NCBI RefSeq assembly: GCF_034009455.1
Contig: NZ_CP125380.1
Location: 2,521,001 to 2,585,000, forward strand
Origin: Pseudomonas sp. P5_109
GTDB lineage: Bacteria; Pseudomonadota; Gammaproteobacteria; Pseudomonadales; Pseudomonadaceae
Length of the DNA stretch: 64,000 nt
Reading direction: 5' to 3'
This document shows positions 25,177-34,604 of this stretch, in pieces. The position numbers and the translations under genes are program-made. Below the pieces are notes generated by a model that saw only the letters and a program-made list of their open reading frames with translations, searched no databases and had not been told where the DNA came from. Position 1 is the stretch's first letter. Each line of letters opens with the position of its first letter.

Positions 25177-25753
25177 CGCTACGTTGGCGCCTGCGTCGCG
25201 TGATAACCATCAAGCAAAGTCATAGGCTGTCTCCTTGATCAGATGCGTTTCTAATGGGCTGCATGTTTCATTGATGGTCATATCATTATTGATATGTTTG
25301 CTGACGCTGGAGCCTGGCGACATCCTTATCACCGGCACGCCAAAGGGTGTCGGCATCGCCATGCAACCTCCAACCTATTCCTCCATTTGAAGGTTCATTC
25401 TGCAGCAGATTTCTGCTTACCTGATAACTGTCTCTAGCTGATGGAAGACCTTCGGTGAAAGGCAGCTTTTGGCTGATTCTGTTGAAAAAGTCGGCCATCG
25501 TTTGCACATCAGAAAAGTACGCGTTCGAGATTGAAATCTTTACTTTTGGCAGAGGCTTGCGGACGTAGCAGCGTGCAAAAAAGGCGTTTTCACCTGTCAA
25601 TGATCAGGCAGTTTGGGCAGAGCGACTTTTTCAATAGAATCGGCCGTTAGCTCCCGCTCAAGGCCTATTGCCGTCGATTTCCCCACAACTCTGCCAATTC
25701 GCTTTTGAAGTAGGCGTTCGGTGTGGAGGAACTCGAAGACAGTCCAGTCACCA
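25177..25753. other. Gene-free debris
   Basis: No intact gene. It contains the second IS-like repeat (25475-25603). Short minus-strand frames at 25286-25600 and 25597-25812 show no recognisable family. This stretch separates the tRNA-bounded island from the phosphonoacetate block. Confidence 0.5.
25475..25603. repeat. Diverged insertion-sequence-like repeat, copy 2
   Basis: Related to 23548-23689, beginning GATTCTGTTGAAAAAGTCGG and ending GTTTTCACCTGTCAATGA. Same orientation as copy 1. Confidence 0.45.
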
Positions 25754-27415
25754 TTACCTATTGATGTGCGCCAGTTGTACGAGCCTTGCTCCATTTGCGC
25801 ATGGCTCGGCACATGGGGTCAGTGGCGTATTCCGTGACAGGTGGCTGGCCTGGAGTAATTCCCGTGTGTAATCAGCGCGCGGTGCACTGAACAGCGAGTG
25901 TGCTTCGCCTTGCTCAACGATACAGCCTCGCTGCATGACGATCAGTTGATCGGCGATGTCTTCCATCACGGCCAGATCATGGCCGATAAAGATCAGCGTC
26001 AGGTTGCGCTTGTTCTTGATGTCCATGATCAGATCCAGAATCTGATGCCGAACCGTGGCGTCCAGTGCCGACACGGGTTCATCGCACACCAGGACCTTGG
26101 GTTCCATGGCCAGCGCCCTGGCGATGACGATGCGTTGGCGTTGACCGCCTGACAATTGGTGGGGGTAACGCTGCAACAGTTCTGCGTCCAGACCGACGTC
26201 GCTGAGCAAGCTTGCGCAATGGGCCGTCAGGTCGGCAATTTTCAGGGTGGCACCGCCTTGTTGTATCTGCACGGCTTCGAGCAAGGCCTGGAGGATGCGG
26301 TGACGGGGGTTCAGGCTGCCTGCGGTGTCCTGGAAAATGTACTGGCAGGTCCGCGCGAACGCCTTGCGGTCGGTCGGTCGGGCCGGGTCGGTGCGACACA
26401 CTTCAATGCGGCCTGTAACGGGTTTGACCAGCCCCATGATGGCCTTGGCCAGGGTGCTTTTTCCGGAGCCGGATTCGCCAGCGATACCCAGTGTGCTGCC
26501 GGCCGCGACCTGCAGGTTGATGTCATGGAGCACCCGTTTGCGGTTGCGCCCGCTGCCGTACTCGACACTGACCCCGTTCACACGTACCAGCGGAAGTGGC
26601 AGACCCTGCACGTTGTCTGTGTTTTTTTGCCTTGCACCGGACAACCGGCGTTTATGCGCGGTTGTCAGGGCGCGGGTATAGGCGTGCTGCGGGTCATTGA
26701 AAATGGCCTGGGCCGTGCCTTGTTCAAGCAGATCGCCGTGGCGCATCACGGCCACCCGGTCCGCCATCGCCAGCACGGCGTCGAGGTCGTGGGAGATGAA
26801 CAGCATCGCCATGCCCCGGCGTTTCTGCACATCGCGCAGCACGGCCAGCACCTGGGCCTGGGTGGTGACGTCCAGCGCGGTGGTGGGCTCATCGGCAATC
26901 AGCAACTGCGGGTCGCAGGCCAGCGCCATGGCGATCATTGCCCGTTGCTGCTGGCCGCCGGACAGCTCGAACGGGTAGCGCGACAGCTGGCGCGAAGGCT
27001 CCGGCAAACCGACCTCGCGCAGCAGTTGCGTGGCGTGCAACGTGCGTTCCTCGCGATTGCGTGTCCGGTCCGGCGGCATGGCTTCGAGGATTTGCGCGCC
27101 GAGGGTCATCAAGGGATTGAGTGAGGTCATCGGGTCCTGGAAGACGATCGCGATCTGACGACCGCGAATCCTGCGCCAGCCCCCGGGTGCCATCTGCAGC
27201 AAGTCCTCACCGCGGTAACGCAGCTCGCCGGACAACTGTGGAGCGTCCGGCAACAGGCCCAGTGCCGCCAGGGCGGTGAGCGACTTGCCACTGCCCGATT
27301 CGCCAATCACGCCCAGCACTTCGCCAGGCTGGATATCGAAAGAAATGCCGTTGACCACCGTCTTGTCGCCGTAGCGAATACTCAGGTCACGGATGGAGAG
27401 CAGGGGACCGGACAT
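25754..27415 (-). CDS. Dipeptide/oligopeptide-type ABC transporter, fused double ATPase
   Basis: 553 residues carrying two complete ABC ATPase domains in one chain (DppD-DppF or GsiA-like fusion). Each half has a Walker A GESGSGKS (near residues 39 and 310), a signature (LSGGQQQR and LSGGQRQR) and a Walker B (LLIADEPTTALD; VLVCDEPVSALD). The ATG at 27415 follows AAGGAA with 6-bp spacing; an in-frame ATG at 27433 lacks this. It energises the two permeases just upstream in the same operon. The extreme C-terminus borders the debris region and may be slightly altered. Confidence 0.9.
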   Translation of the reverse strand: MSGPLLSIRDLSIRYGDKTVVNGISFDIQPGEVLGVIGESGSGKSLTALAALGLLPDAPQLSGELRYRGEDLLQMAPGGWRRIRGRQIAIVFQDPMTSLNPLMTLGAQILEAMPPDRTRNREERTLHATQLLREVGLPEPSRQLSRYPFELSGGQQQRAMIAMALACDPQLLIADEPTTALDVTTQAQVLAVLRDVQKRRGMAMLFISHDLDAVLAMADRVAVMRHGDLLEQGTAQAIFNDPQHAYTRALTTAHKRRLSGARQKNTDNVQGLPLPLVRVNGVSVEYGSGRNRKRVLHDINLQVAAGSTLGIAGESGSGKSTLAKAIMGLVKPVTGRIEVCRTDPARPTDRKAFARTCQYIFQDTAGSLNPRHRILQALLEAVQIQQGGATLKIADLTAHCASLLSDVGLDAELLQRYPHQLSGGQRQRIVIARALAMEPKVLVCDEPVSALDATVRHQILDLIMDIKNKRNLTLIFIGHDLAVMEDIADQLIVMQRGCIVEQGEAHSLFSAPRADYTRELLQASHLSRNTPLTPCAEPCANGARLVQLAHINR

Positions 27416-27425
27416 GGCGAGTTCC

Positions 27426-28346
27426 TTATTCATGGTGGCGTGCCAGGCGTGGATCGATCGACGCCTGCAGCGCTGCGGTGGCAATGTTGATCAGGACGAC
27501 AAACGCTGCCAACAGCATCACGGCGGCCTGAATGACGGTGTAGTCGCGGCCGTGAATGGCTTCGAGGGTGAGACTGCCAAGGCCTGGCAGGGAAAACAGG
27601 GCTTCCATGGTCAGAGTGCCGCCAATCAGGCCACCCAGGATGACGCCGGACATGGCCACCACCACCGACAGCGAATTGGGCAGGATGTGGCGCCAGGCGA
27701 TGCGCCAGTTGGACAGGCCCTTGGCTCTCGCGGTGCGGATGAACGGCGCCCGGGTGGTCGCGCACAATTCTTCGTAGAGTGGCTTGACCACCTGGCCGGC
27801 GATATCGATGCCGAGAATGATCACCGGCAACAGCAGCTGCCCGCGGATGGGCAGCCAGCGCAACCAGACCGAAAACACCAGGATAACGATGACGCCGGTG
27901 CAGAAGGTCGGTACCGCAATCGACCAGACGTTCAGGCTTTCCAGCAGTTTGCCCAGGCGCCATGCGGGAAAGGCCAGCGCGAGCACGGCGACGCTCATGC
28001 CCGTGACCAGGCCGAACAACAAGGCCGCCCCGGACAGTAACAATGAGTTGGGCAAGGCGTCGCGCAGCATGCTGGCGACCGGTGTGCCAAAGCGCATCGA
28101 TTCGCCGAGATCGCCGTGCAGCGCCGCCTTGAGCCAGGTCATGAACTGCATCGGCAGGCTGTCATCCAGCCCCAGTTGCTGGCGCAAGGCGAGCAGGGCA
28201 TTGGCGTCATAATCGCCACGGGCGGAGTAGTAATCCGTGATATCACCCGGCACCGCTCGCACCAGCATGAAGATGATGAAGCTGATGGCCGCTATGTTTA
28301 GAAACTTGCGCAGCAGAAAAGGCGCCGTTTTCAAGAAGACTTGCAT
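27426..28346 (-). CDS. Peptide-type ABC transporter permease (DppB-like)
   Basis: 306 residues, about six TM helices, with a DppB-type N-terminus (FIIFMLVRAVPGD). The EAA-loop region GLSNWRIAWRHILPNSL contacts the ATPase. ATG 28346 was chosen because it lies next to the upstream permease stop (28348). It forms a heterodimeric channel with the next permease. The substrate may be a phosphonate-containing peptide or ester, given the neighbouring hydrolases. Confidence 0.9.
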   Translation of the reverse strand: MQVFLKTAPFLLRKFLNIAAISFIIFMLVRAVPGDITDYYSARGDYDANALLALRQQLGLDDSLPMQFMTWLKAALHGDLGESMRFGTPVASMLRDALPNSLLLSGAALLFGLVTGMSVAVLALAFPAWRLGKLLESLNVWSIAVPTFCTGVIVILVFSVWLRWLPIRGQLLLPVIILGIDIAGQVVKPLYEELCATTRAPFIRTARAKGLSNWRIAWRHILPNSLSVVVAMSGVILGGLIGGTLTMEALFSLPGLGSLTLEAIHGRDYTVIQAAVMLLAAFVVLINIATAALQASIDPRLARHHE

Positions 28347-28347
28347 G

Positions 28348-29169
28348 TCAGGCTCCAGCAGCAAGTTGTTTGCTCAGGGGATCGAGGGTGTCGTGCAGGC
28401 GAGTGCCGACCAGCGACAGCGAGAGCGTGGTCAAAGCCAGGGCGAGCACTGGGAACAACAGCGAAAGGGGCGCCTGCTCGGCAAAGCCAGCCGCCGTGGC
28501 GATGATCCGGCCCCAGGTCGGCACGTCGGGGGCGACCCCCATGCCGAAGAAACTCAGGACGGATTCGGTGGTGATGGCGCGGGGCATGACAATGGCGATT
28601 TGCGTCAGCAGGGTGCCGATGGCATTTGGCAGGACGTGACGCCAGGCAATGGTCAATGGCGACACCCCGATCACTCGCGCGGCGGTGACATAACCGGCGG
28701 CCGACTCGCGCTCATGAATGGCCCGGGTGACATAGGCAAACAGCGGCATGAACGCGATGCCGACCGCCAGGATGACCGAACCTGTGCCAACCCCAAGCGC
28801 CACCATCAGGGCCAGTGACAACAGAATGGCCGGCATCGTGAGGATCATGTCGAAGCCGGCATAAATCACCGTTCGGGTCACGCCTCCGGCAAGGCAACCC
28901 AGCAGGCCCAACCCCACGCCGCCGAAGAAAGCGATGCCGGTGGCGGCGACGGCGACGAGCAACGTCAGGCGTGTGCCGGCCACCAGGCGCGCGAGAACGT
29001 CGCGCCCAAAGCTGTCCGTGCCCAGCCAATGCTGGGCCGACGGGGCAAGATTGCGCGCCAGCAGGTTTTGGTAGTACGGGTCCTGGGTCGGCAGCAGGGG
29101 GGCCAGGAGGGCAATCACGACGGCAAGTCCCAGTATCAGCCACGGCCATTGCTTGATAACCCGGCTCAT
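28348..29169 (-). CDS. Peptide-type ABC transporter permease (DppC-like)
   Basis: 273 residues. It carries the typical DppC segments HWLGTDSFGRDVLARLV and GVSPLTIAWRHVLPN (EAA loop). The ATG at 29169 overlaps the stop of the binding-protein gene (ATGA), so the two are translationally coupled. Confidence 0.9.
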   Translation of the reverse strand: MSRVIKQWPWLILGLAVVIALLAPLLPTQDPYYQNLLARNLAPSAQHWLGTDSFGRDVLARLVAGTRLTLLVAVAATGIAFFGGVGLGLLGCLAGGVTRTVIYAGFDMILTMPAILLSLALMVALGVGTGSVILAVGIAFMPLFAYVTRAIHERESAAGYVTAARVIGVSPLTIAWRHVLPNAIGTLLTQIAIVMPRAITTESVLSFFGMGVAPDVPTWGRIIATAAGFAEQAPLSLLFPVLALALTTLSLSLVGTRLHDTLDPLSKQLAAGA

Positions 29170-30695
29170 GCGCTTAACCACGTACGGGCCAGGCCACCAT
29201 CGACGCGGTTCTGGCTCCAGGTAAAACCCGTCTGGTAGCCGTGCACGTTGGCCGCGACCCCGATGGCATCGGCACTGTGGCCAATCCCCAGGGTGTAGAG
29301 CTTGTCCATCACGTGCTGCCAGGCGCCCAGATAACGCTCGCGAGCCACGCTGGCCGAAGGGGCGTCCACTGCCTGCGCAATCAGCCGATCCAGTTCCGGG
29401 TCCTGAATGCCGCCCCAGAGCATCGGACTCGGGCCTTGGGACTGCAGGCGTGCATAGCGCAGGTACACGTCGGCACGGGGCCCGGAATGGAAGGGTGCCA
29501 GGTCCCAGTCATACTGCGCGAGTGCGCGTTGCGCGCCAATGTCGTCCAGCGCCTGATGCTCGATCTTGAACCCCAGTTCCCGCACCATCTGCACGGCGAC
29601 CTGGGCATAGTCCGCCTGCCAGGACACGACTTTCAGCGTGTGTTGCGCAGGGTCCACCCCCGCGCTTTGCAGCAGCGCGCGTGCCTGTGCAAGGTTCGGT
29701 CGGGCGAAGGTGTCGCGCTGTTCCAGAGCCTGGTCCCAGTAGAACGTCTGGGGCCGGGTCAGTTGATTGCTGATCAGCGCTTCCTGGCCGCCGATGAAGC
29801 TCATGTAGGCCGATTTATCGATGCTCAGGGCAATCGCCTGACGCACGCGCACGTCCTGCAGAAGCGAACGGGGCTTGCGGTTGTTGAACGACATGAAGTA
29901 CCACGAGGTGTCGCCCAGGAACTGCACTTCGACGTTGTCGCTGCGCAAGGACGGCAGGCGCTCGTTGTTGACGTAGGCCACATGCAGGTCGCCGGAGCGC
30001 AGCGACAGGCTGTTGTCGCGATCGCCACGCAGGTCGAAGTCGACCGCGTCCAGGTAAGGCAGGCCCGCTTGCCAGTACTGCTTGAACGCCGGGGCGTAGA
30101 AGCGCTGGTTGGCCTGCCAGGTGCCGAACGTGAAAGGTCCGGTGCCTATCGGGTGGCGAATGGTCTCGTCCCAACCTTCCGACTCCGGGGCCACGATCCA
30201 CAGCTCGGACAGCAGGTTGAGCAGCGGCGCGAAGCTCTCTTTCAACTCGATCCGGATGGTAAGAGGAGAAGTGACGCTGATGGTGTCCACCAGCTTCATC
30301 GCGGTGCTCAACCAGCCTGCGCTGACTTTGTCCCGCACCCGTTCCAGATTGGCCTTGATGTCCTGCGCGGTCATCGTGCGGCCGTTGTGGAATTGCACAT
30401 TGTCGCGCAGGTAAAAGGTGTAGACCTTGCCGTCATCCGAGACGTCGAAGCGTTCGGCGAGGAAGGGTTTGACCGTGCCGTCGTTGGCCACACTGGTCAG
30501 GGTTTCGACATACACCTGCTGGACCGAAATGGAACCTGAGTGCCGGTGCGGGTCCGAGGTGTCCAGCCCCATCAGGGCAATTTTCAGCGTGCCGCCCACC
30601 TTGGGCGCAGCGCCTGTCTCGGCGCGCAACAAGGGTGGAAAGAGCCCTGCGCAAGACGCGGCGGCGAACAGTTGGATCAATGTGCGGCGATGCAT
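29166..30695 (-). CDS. ABC transporter substrate-binding protein, SBP_bac_5 family
   Basis: 509 residues with a signal peptide (LIQLFAAASCAGLFPPLLRA). The large periplasmic binding fold shows GLDTSDPHRHS at the start of the mature part, FYLRDNVQFHNGRTMTAQDI and RHPIGTGPF, all typical of peptide/nickel-type binding proteins. The start overlaps the end of the upstream hydrolase by 19 bp. It determines transport specificity; the ligand is unknown. Confidence 0.9.
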   Translation of the reverse strand: MHRRTLIQLFAAASCAGLFPPLLRAETGAAPKVGGTLKIALMGLDTSDPHRHSGSISVQQVYVETLTSVANDGTVKPFLAERFDVSDDGKVYTFYLRDNVQFHNGRTMTAQDIKANLERVRDKVSAGWLSTAMKLVDTISVTSPLTIRIELKESFAPLLNLLSELWIVAPESEGWDETIRHPIGTGPFTFGTWQANQRFYAPAFKQYWQAGLPYLDAVDFDLRGDRDNSLSLRSGDLHVAYVNNERLPSLRSDNVEVQFLGDTSWYFMSFNNRKPRSLLQDVRVRQAIALSIDKSAYMSFIGGQEALISNQLTRPQTFYWDQALEQRDTFARPNLAQARALLQSAGVDPAQHTLKVVSWQADYAQVAVQMVRELGFKIEHQALDDIGAQRALAQYDWDLAPFHSGPRADVYLRYARLQSQGPSPMLWGGIQDPELDRLIAQAVDAPSASVARERYLGAWQHVMDKLYTLGIGHSADAIGVAANVHGYQTGFTWSQNRVDGGLARTWLSA

Positions 30696-32011
30696 GAGAG
30701 ACGGCTCCTCGAAGCGCTGTGGTCGTCAGCGCCAATGCGAAGTTGAAGGGGGCTGCCATCCATGTCGGTGCAAGGCAAACCCAGGTGATGAAGGAAAGTC
30801 GGGGCGAAGTCCACCAGGCTGGCAGGGCCGTAATGGGTGCTTTGTGTTGGGAATCCGGACCCTTGCACGATCAGGAATGGCGCCTGCTCGTAATTGCCCA
30901 GACCGCCGTGCTGGCCAAATCCGTTGTAGTTTTTCGGGTCTTGAGCGTCGGCGACGATGCAGGTGCTGCCCGGTATGCCAAATTCATTGGCCTGCTCGTA
31001 ACTCTGCATCACTACGGCGAGCGTATTGCCGGCGTCTTCGGGCGACAGGCCGAGTTGAGTCAACGTCTGTTTCTCGTAGACCGCAGCACACCAGGGCTGG
31101 CGGTTGAAAAAATCCACGATCGCGCTGTGCAGAAATCCGACGCGTGGGTCGATGGCGACCATGCAGGAGCTGCCATTGGGGGCGATCACCACGTCATCGC
31201 TGTCCGCCGCAGCCTTGAGCCCGGCATCCACCAACGCCTGGCCGACATCGATCTCGTTGATCACGGTTTCCATGCCGTGGTCGGACGCGACCATCAGCAG
31301 CACGTCCTCTCCACGGCCGCGCAATTGGTCGACGACGTCCAGCACCCGGGCCACGCACGCATTGGCATTGGCGATGGCAGCAAAGTGCGCCGGTGAGCCC
31401 AAAGGGTGTCCGTGCCCACTGTGATCGGGTTCCGAGAGCCATAATGTGGCGATGACCGGTGCATCGGGCTCGAGCAGTTTTTTGCAGAAACGCGCGGTCA
31501 TTTCCGTGTCGCCGATGCAGCCGGACTTGATCGGCAATGCGCGCTCGTCGAGATAAGGCTCGCGGCCGGGACCATAGGAACCGGCGCTATGGAACACTTC
31601 GCCAAAACCGTCCGGATCGTTGAAGTAAGCGGCCCCCGCGGAAACATTGGACATGATGCATGCGCCGCCATGGGCGGCCACCCGCTGGGCGAGGGTAGGA
31701 ACACGCAATGTGCGGCCGGTGACGCGTTGCAGATGGTCACGAAAGACCGGTTCCCCAACGTTGTGGCAACGCAGTCCCTGACGCTCTTCGGTGATCATCT
31801 TGTTGCCAAGCAAGCCATGCCGGCCCGGGTGGCATCCCGTTGCAATGGAGGCCGAACTGACGCGAGTAGTGGAAGGAAAAACTGCACGGGCATTGGCAAA
31901 CCAGGACGCATTATTGGCCAGCGCAGTTAACGTAGGGCTGCTGTCGGGAAGTATCAAATCTCGACGCAGACTGTCACACATGATGAGGATGCAGCGTTTG
32001 ATGTTTTTCAT
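30677..32011 (-). CDS. Alkaline-phosphatase-superfamily hydrolase (type I phosphodiesterase-like)
   Basis: 444 residues. Metal/nucleophile motifs of the superfamily are visible: IMCDSLRRD (first metal Asp), FPSTTRVSSASI (Thr nucleophile), LSEPDHSGHGHP, ASDHGMETV, and a C-terminal GQHGG. This is the layout of nucleotide pyrophosphatase/phosphodiesterases and phosphonoacetate hydrolase, but the sequence differs from PhnA next door. No signal peptide is seen, so it should act in the cytoplasm on what the ABC transporter brings in. Hydrolysis of a phosphonate mono- or diester or another phospho-compound before or beside PhnA is a reasonable guess. Confidence 0.85.
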   Translation of the reverse strand: MKNIKRCILIMCDSLRRDLILPDSSPTLTALANNASWFANARAVFPSTTRVSSASIATGCHPGRHGLLGNKMITEERQGLRCHNVGEPVFRDHLQRVTGRTLRVPTLAQRVAAHGGACIMSNVSAGAAYFNDPDGFGEVFHSAGSYGPGREPYLDERALPIKSGCIGDTEMTARFCKKLLEPDAPVIATLWLSEPDHSGHGHPLGSPAHFAAIANANACVARVLDVVDQLRGRGEDVLLMVASDHGMETVINEIDVGQALVDAGLKAAADSDDVVIAPNGSSCMVAIDPRVGFLHSAIVDFFNRQPWCAAVYEKQTLTQLGLSPEDAGNTLAVVMQSYEQANEFGIPGSTCIVADAQDPKNYNGFGQHGGLGNYEQAPFLIVQGSGFPTQSTHYGPASLVDFAPTFLHHLGLPCTDMDGSPLQLRIGADDHSASRSRLSCIAAH

Positions 32012-32093
32012 GTTTTAAATAATCGCAATTCAATATTTCAGATGCGTGACAATTTGTAATATTTTTTATTATGGAATTGCAGGCAGCAGAAAA

Positions 32094-32122
32094 AGCGAAG
32101 CTCTTTTAGTTAGAGCTTCGCT
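32094..32122 (-). terminator. Terminator after phnA
   Basis: AGCGAAGCTC and GAGCTTCGCT form a perfect 10-bp stem. Read leftward it is followed by CTTTTTCTG. It lies between the phnA stop (32165) and the next gene, so phnA is partly insulated from the transporter operon. Confidence 0.75.
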
Positions 32123-32164
32123 AATATTTTATTGTTGTCTGGTTATATTGCTGGAACTGCGTTG

Positions 32165-33412
32165 TTAATTGTTTGGTTGTACGCCGTTAAGGGCAAAGTC
32201 GAAGATGTCGAAGTTTCGCAAACGGGTGGAGGCCGCATACTGCAGGTACTTTTCGCTCATCGGGTGCGACAGCATGAACGGCACCGATTGTTCCGAGTAT
32301 CCGCCGTGGGAGCGCAGGGGGCGGTCACCCACGGTGGACAAGTCATGCTCGCTGGCGCAGGAGCCCAATACGCAGGATTCGCTCGAAATGACCACGATGT
32401 CGGCCTCGCGATCTTCGGGCAGGCCAAGTTTTATGGCAGCTTGCTGGCGACTTAAAGTGTCTTCGATTCCGGGCAAGCCACTGATGTAATCAATCATTGC
32501 TTCTATATTGGCGGAGTCCTTGGCGTACACGCGAACAAAAGATCCAAGTGCGCCGTGATGCCGGACGAACGGATCTGTAATAGGGCAGATTACCCGCGCA
32601 CTTTTTGCGCCGAAACGCTCTTCAAGTTTGTCCTGGAGAAAGATGACATTGGGTGTGCCGTTGCTGTTGTTCTTGTCGGACATGCCATGGTCTGCCACGC
32701 ACCCAACAATAGCGCCTAGTTCAATAAAGGCTTGCAGGCGATCATCAATGGCCTTGAGGAATTCGTTGGACTCGGCCGTTCCAGGGGCAAACTTATGCTG
32801 AATGTAATCGGACAACGACAAATACAAGACTTGCGCGCGTTTTTCCTTCAACAAGGCAAGGCCGGCATCCAGCACGAACAGCGACAAGTCGCCCGAATAC
32901 ATGTCGGGCAAGGGGCGCCCGACCAGCTCCACGACATCATCGATGCCATGCTCTTCAAGGGTGCAGGTGCCGGCTTTTTCCGAGGAGAAACAGATGCCCT
33001 TTAGGTGATGGCCGAGCACTTTGCGCAACTTGTCCTTGGCGGTGACTGCTGCCACCGCAATGCCGGCCTCGGACAACAACGCCAGCAGCGTTTCGCCGCG
33101 CAGCAGACTGGCGTCGGTCATCATGATTTCTTTCCCGGTTTCCCGGTCCAGGGAATAGTTGCCGGCGATGCCGTGTACTTCAGGTGGTGCCCCGGTGACG
33201 ATGGAGACGTTGTTGGGGTTGGTAAACGACGGCATCACGCAATCGGCAGTGCTGGCAAAACCCTGGGTGTGAAAGCGGGCTATGGTCGGGCAAACGCCAT
33301 CGGCAATGCCCTGGGTGATGTATTGCGGGTCGCATCCATCAATGCAAACCACGACCACCGGCTGGGTCGGAAGAGCATATTGGCGTTGGTGCAGCGTTAT
33401 TGAATTATTCAT
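32165..33412 (-). CDS. phnA: Phosphonoacetate hydrolase
   Basis: 415 residues. A zinc enzyme of the alkaline phosphatase superfamily that splits phosphonoacetate into acetate and phosphate. Key positions are visible: Asp25 in VVCIDGCDP, the Thr64 nucleophile in PSFTNPNN, the metal ligands in LSLSDYIQH and VADHGMSDK, and the C-terminal SHGGYSE. With the ATG at 33412 the Asp25/Thr64 numbering agrees with what I recall for the Pseudomonas enzyme, which supports this start over GTG 33424. It is divergent from a LysR gene, the usual arrangement for inducer-dependent, phosphate-insensitive phnA regulation. Confidence 0.92.
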   Translation of the reverse strand: MNNSITLHQRQYALPTQPVVVVCIDGCDPQYITQGIADGVCPTIARFHTQGFASTADCVMPSFTNPNNVSIVTGAPPEVHGIAGNYSLDRETGKEIMMTDASLLRGETLLALLSEAGIAVAAVTAKDKLRKVLGHHLKGICFSSEKAGTCTLEEHGIDDVVELVGRPLPDMYSGDLSLFVLDAGLALLKEKRAQVLYLSLSDYIQHKFAPGTAESNEFLKAIDDRLQAFIELGAIVGCVADHGMSDKNNSNGTPNVIFLQDKLEERFGAKSARVICPITDPFVRHHGALGSFVRVYAKDSANIEAMIDYISGLPGIEDTLSRQQAAIKLGLPEDREADIVVISSESCVLGSCASEHDLSTVGDRPLRSHGGYSEQSVPFMLSHPMSEKYLQYAASTRLRNFDIFDFALNGVQPNN

Positions 33413-33525
33413 GAATGACTTCACTGGAGGGGCAATGCAGGTACATTAACGTGCGAATAATGTTCAAGTTGTGTTAGTTTTTCCCCTGTTTGTGAGTTTT
33501 ATTCACAGTATGATCCGAGGCCTGC

Positions 33526-34419
33526 ATGTCCCGTATTCCGCCGTTGCCTGCTCTGAAGGCCTTTCTTGCCGCCTGTCGCGCCGGGAGCTACAGCGCCGCT
33601 GCCGAGGAATTGAATGTTACCCATGGCGCCGTCAGCCGGCAGATCCAGACCCTCGAAGACTGGCTCGGGCAAAAACTGTTCGAGCGCGCCGGGCAGCGCA
33701 TGGCACCGACTTCCCATGCCCTGGCGTTTGCGTTGGAGGTCAGCGAAGCGTTTGAGCGCATCAACGATGCCGCGCAACGCTACGGCAAAGGCAGTGCCAG
33801 CATGCTGCTGCGAGTCAGCGCGCCCGCGACCTTTGCGATGCGCTGGCTGATTCCCCGTTTGAATGACTTCCATGAAAAGCACCCGGGCATGTTGATTCAG
33901 GTGCAAACGGCGACCACTCAACAAATTTCATTGGCCGGCAGTTTCGACCTGGCGATCCGTCGCGGTTCGCCGCAGACCGATCACTTCAGTGCCCAGGCGT
34001 TTCTCGATGAATGGCTGACCGTGGTCGCGGCCCCGAGTCTGTTGGCCCGGTTGCCTTTGGATTCATTGAAGGATTTGTCCCGGCATGTGCTGCTTGAAAC
34101 CGAGACGCGCCCAGGGGACTGGCAGCAGTGGCTGAACGCGGCGGGATCAACCGAACACGGCACCTCCGCGCGCCAGCGTTTCGACCACTTCTATGTGACC
34201 TACACGGCATTGATCGATGGCCTTGGGTTGGGCATTGGCCCAATGCCTACGCTTGAGCATGACGTCAATGTTGGCCGGCTTGTCCTGCCTTTTGCCGGCC
34301 TGCGGACACCAAGCCGCCGCTATTACAGCCTGACGCCGGCGGGCGTACCCAAGACGCTCGTCCATCGCAAGTTCGAGAGCTGGTTGCTTGAGCAGGGGAG
34401 CATTGAAGTCACTCAGTAA
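33526..34419 (+). CDS. LysR-family regulator divergent from phnA
   Basis: 297 residues. N-terminal HTH (SYSAAAEELNVTHGAVSRQI) and a GcvA-like effector domain. It lies head-to-head with phnA across 113 bp, so it probably activates phnA in response to phosphonoacetate (a PhnR-type role). A ligand assignment cannot be made from sequence. Confidence 0.88.
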   Translation: MSRIPPLPALKAFLAACRAGSYSAAAEELNVTHGAVSRQIQTLEDWLGQKLFERAGQRMAPTSHALAFALEVSEAFERINDAAQRYGKGSASMLLRVSAPATFAMRWLIPRLNDFHEKHPGMLIQVQTATTQQISLAGSFDLAIRRGSPQTDHFSAQAFLDEWLTVVAAPSLLARLPLDSLKDLSRHVLLETETRPGDWQQWLNAAGSTEHGTSARQRFDHFYVTYTALIDGLGLGIGPMPTLEHDVNVGRLVLPFAGLRTPSRRYYSLTPAGVPKTLVHRKFESWLLEQGSIEVTQ

Positions 34420-34535
34420 CTATCACGGCCCCGTCAGGCGAATGCAGATTTCATGAAGGGCTGTGTTCGGCCAAACGGGGTGATCTTCCCGAGGGTGATG
34501 ATGCTCGCTGAGGTTCTGCTTCGCCACGTCGGCTT

Positions 34536-34562
34536 CTGGGCACCATCGCTGATGGTGCCCAG
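34536..34562. terminator. Convergent-gene hairpin
   Basis: CTGGGCACCATC - GCT - GATGGTGCCCAG, a perfect 12-bp stem between the ends of the LysR gene and nicP. There is no clear T tract, but its position suggests a bidirectional terminator or mRNA-stabilising hairpin. Confidence 0.55.
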
Positions 34563-34604
34563 GTTCTTGGCTTACTCTGCCGAAAGTTCCGGCGGGTACG
34601 GCTA

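Noticed and set aside
25286..25812. Two short minus-strand frames in the debris before the ABC operon
   Set aside because: One overlaps the IS-like repeat and the other the end of the ATPase gene; neither has a recognisable domain.
29241..30539. 432-codon plus-strand frame opposite the ABC binding protein
   Set aside because: Antisense to a complete SBP_bac_5 gene with signal peptide; the composition is that of a shadow frame.
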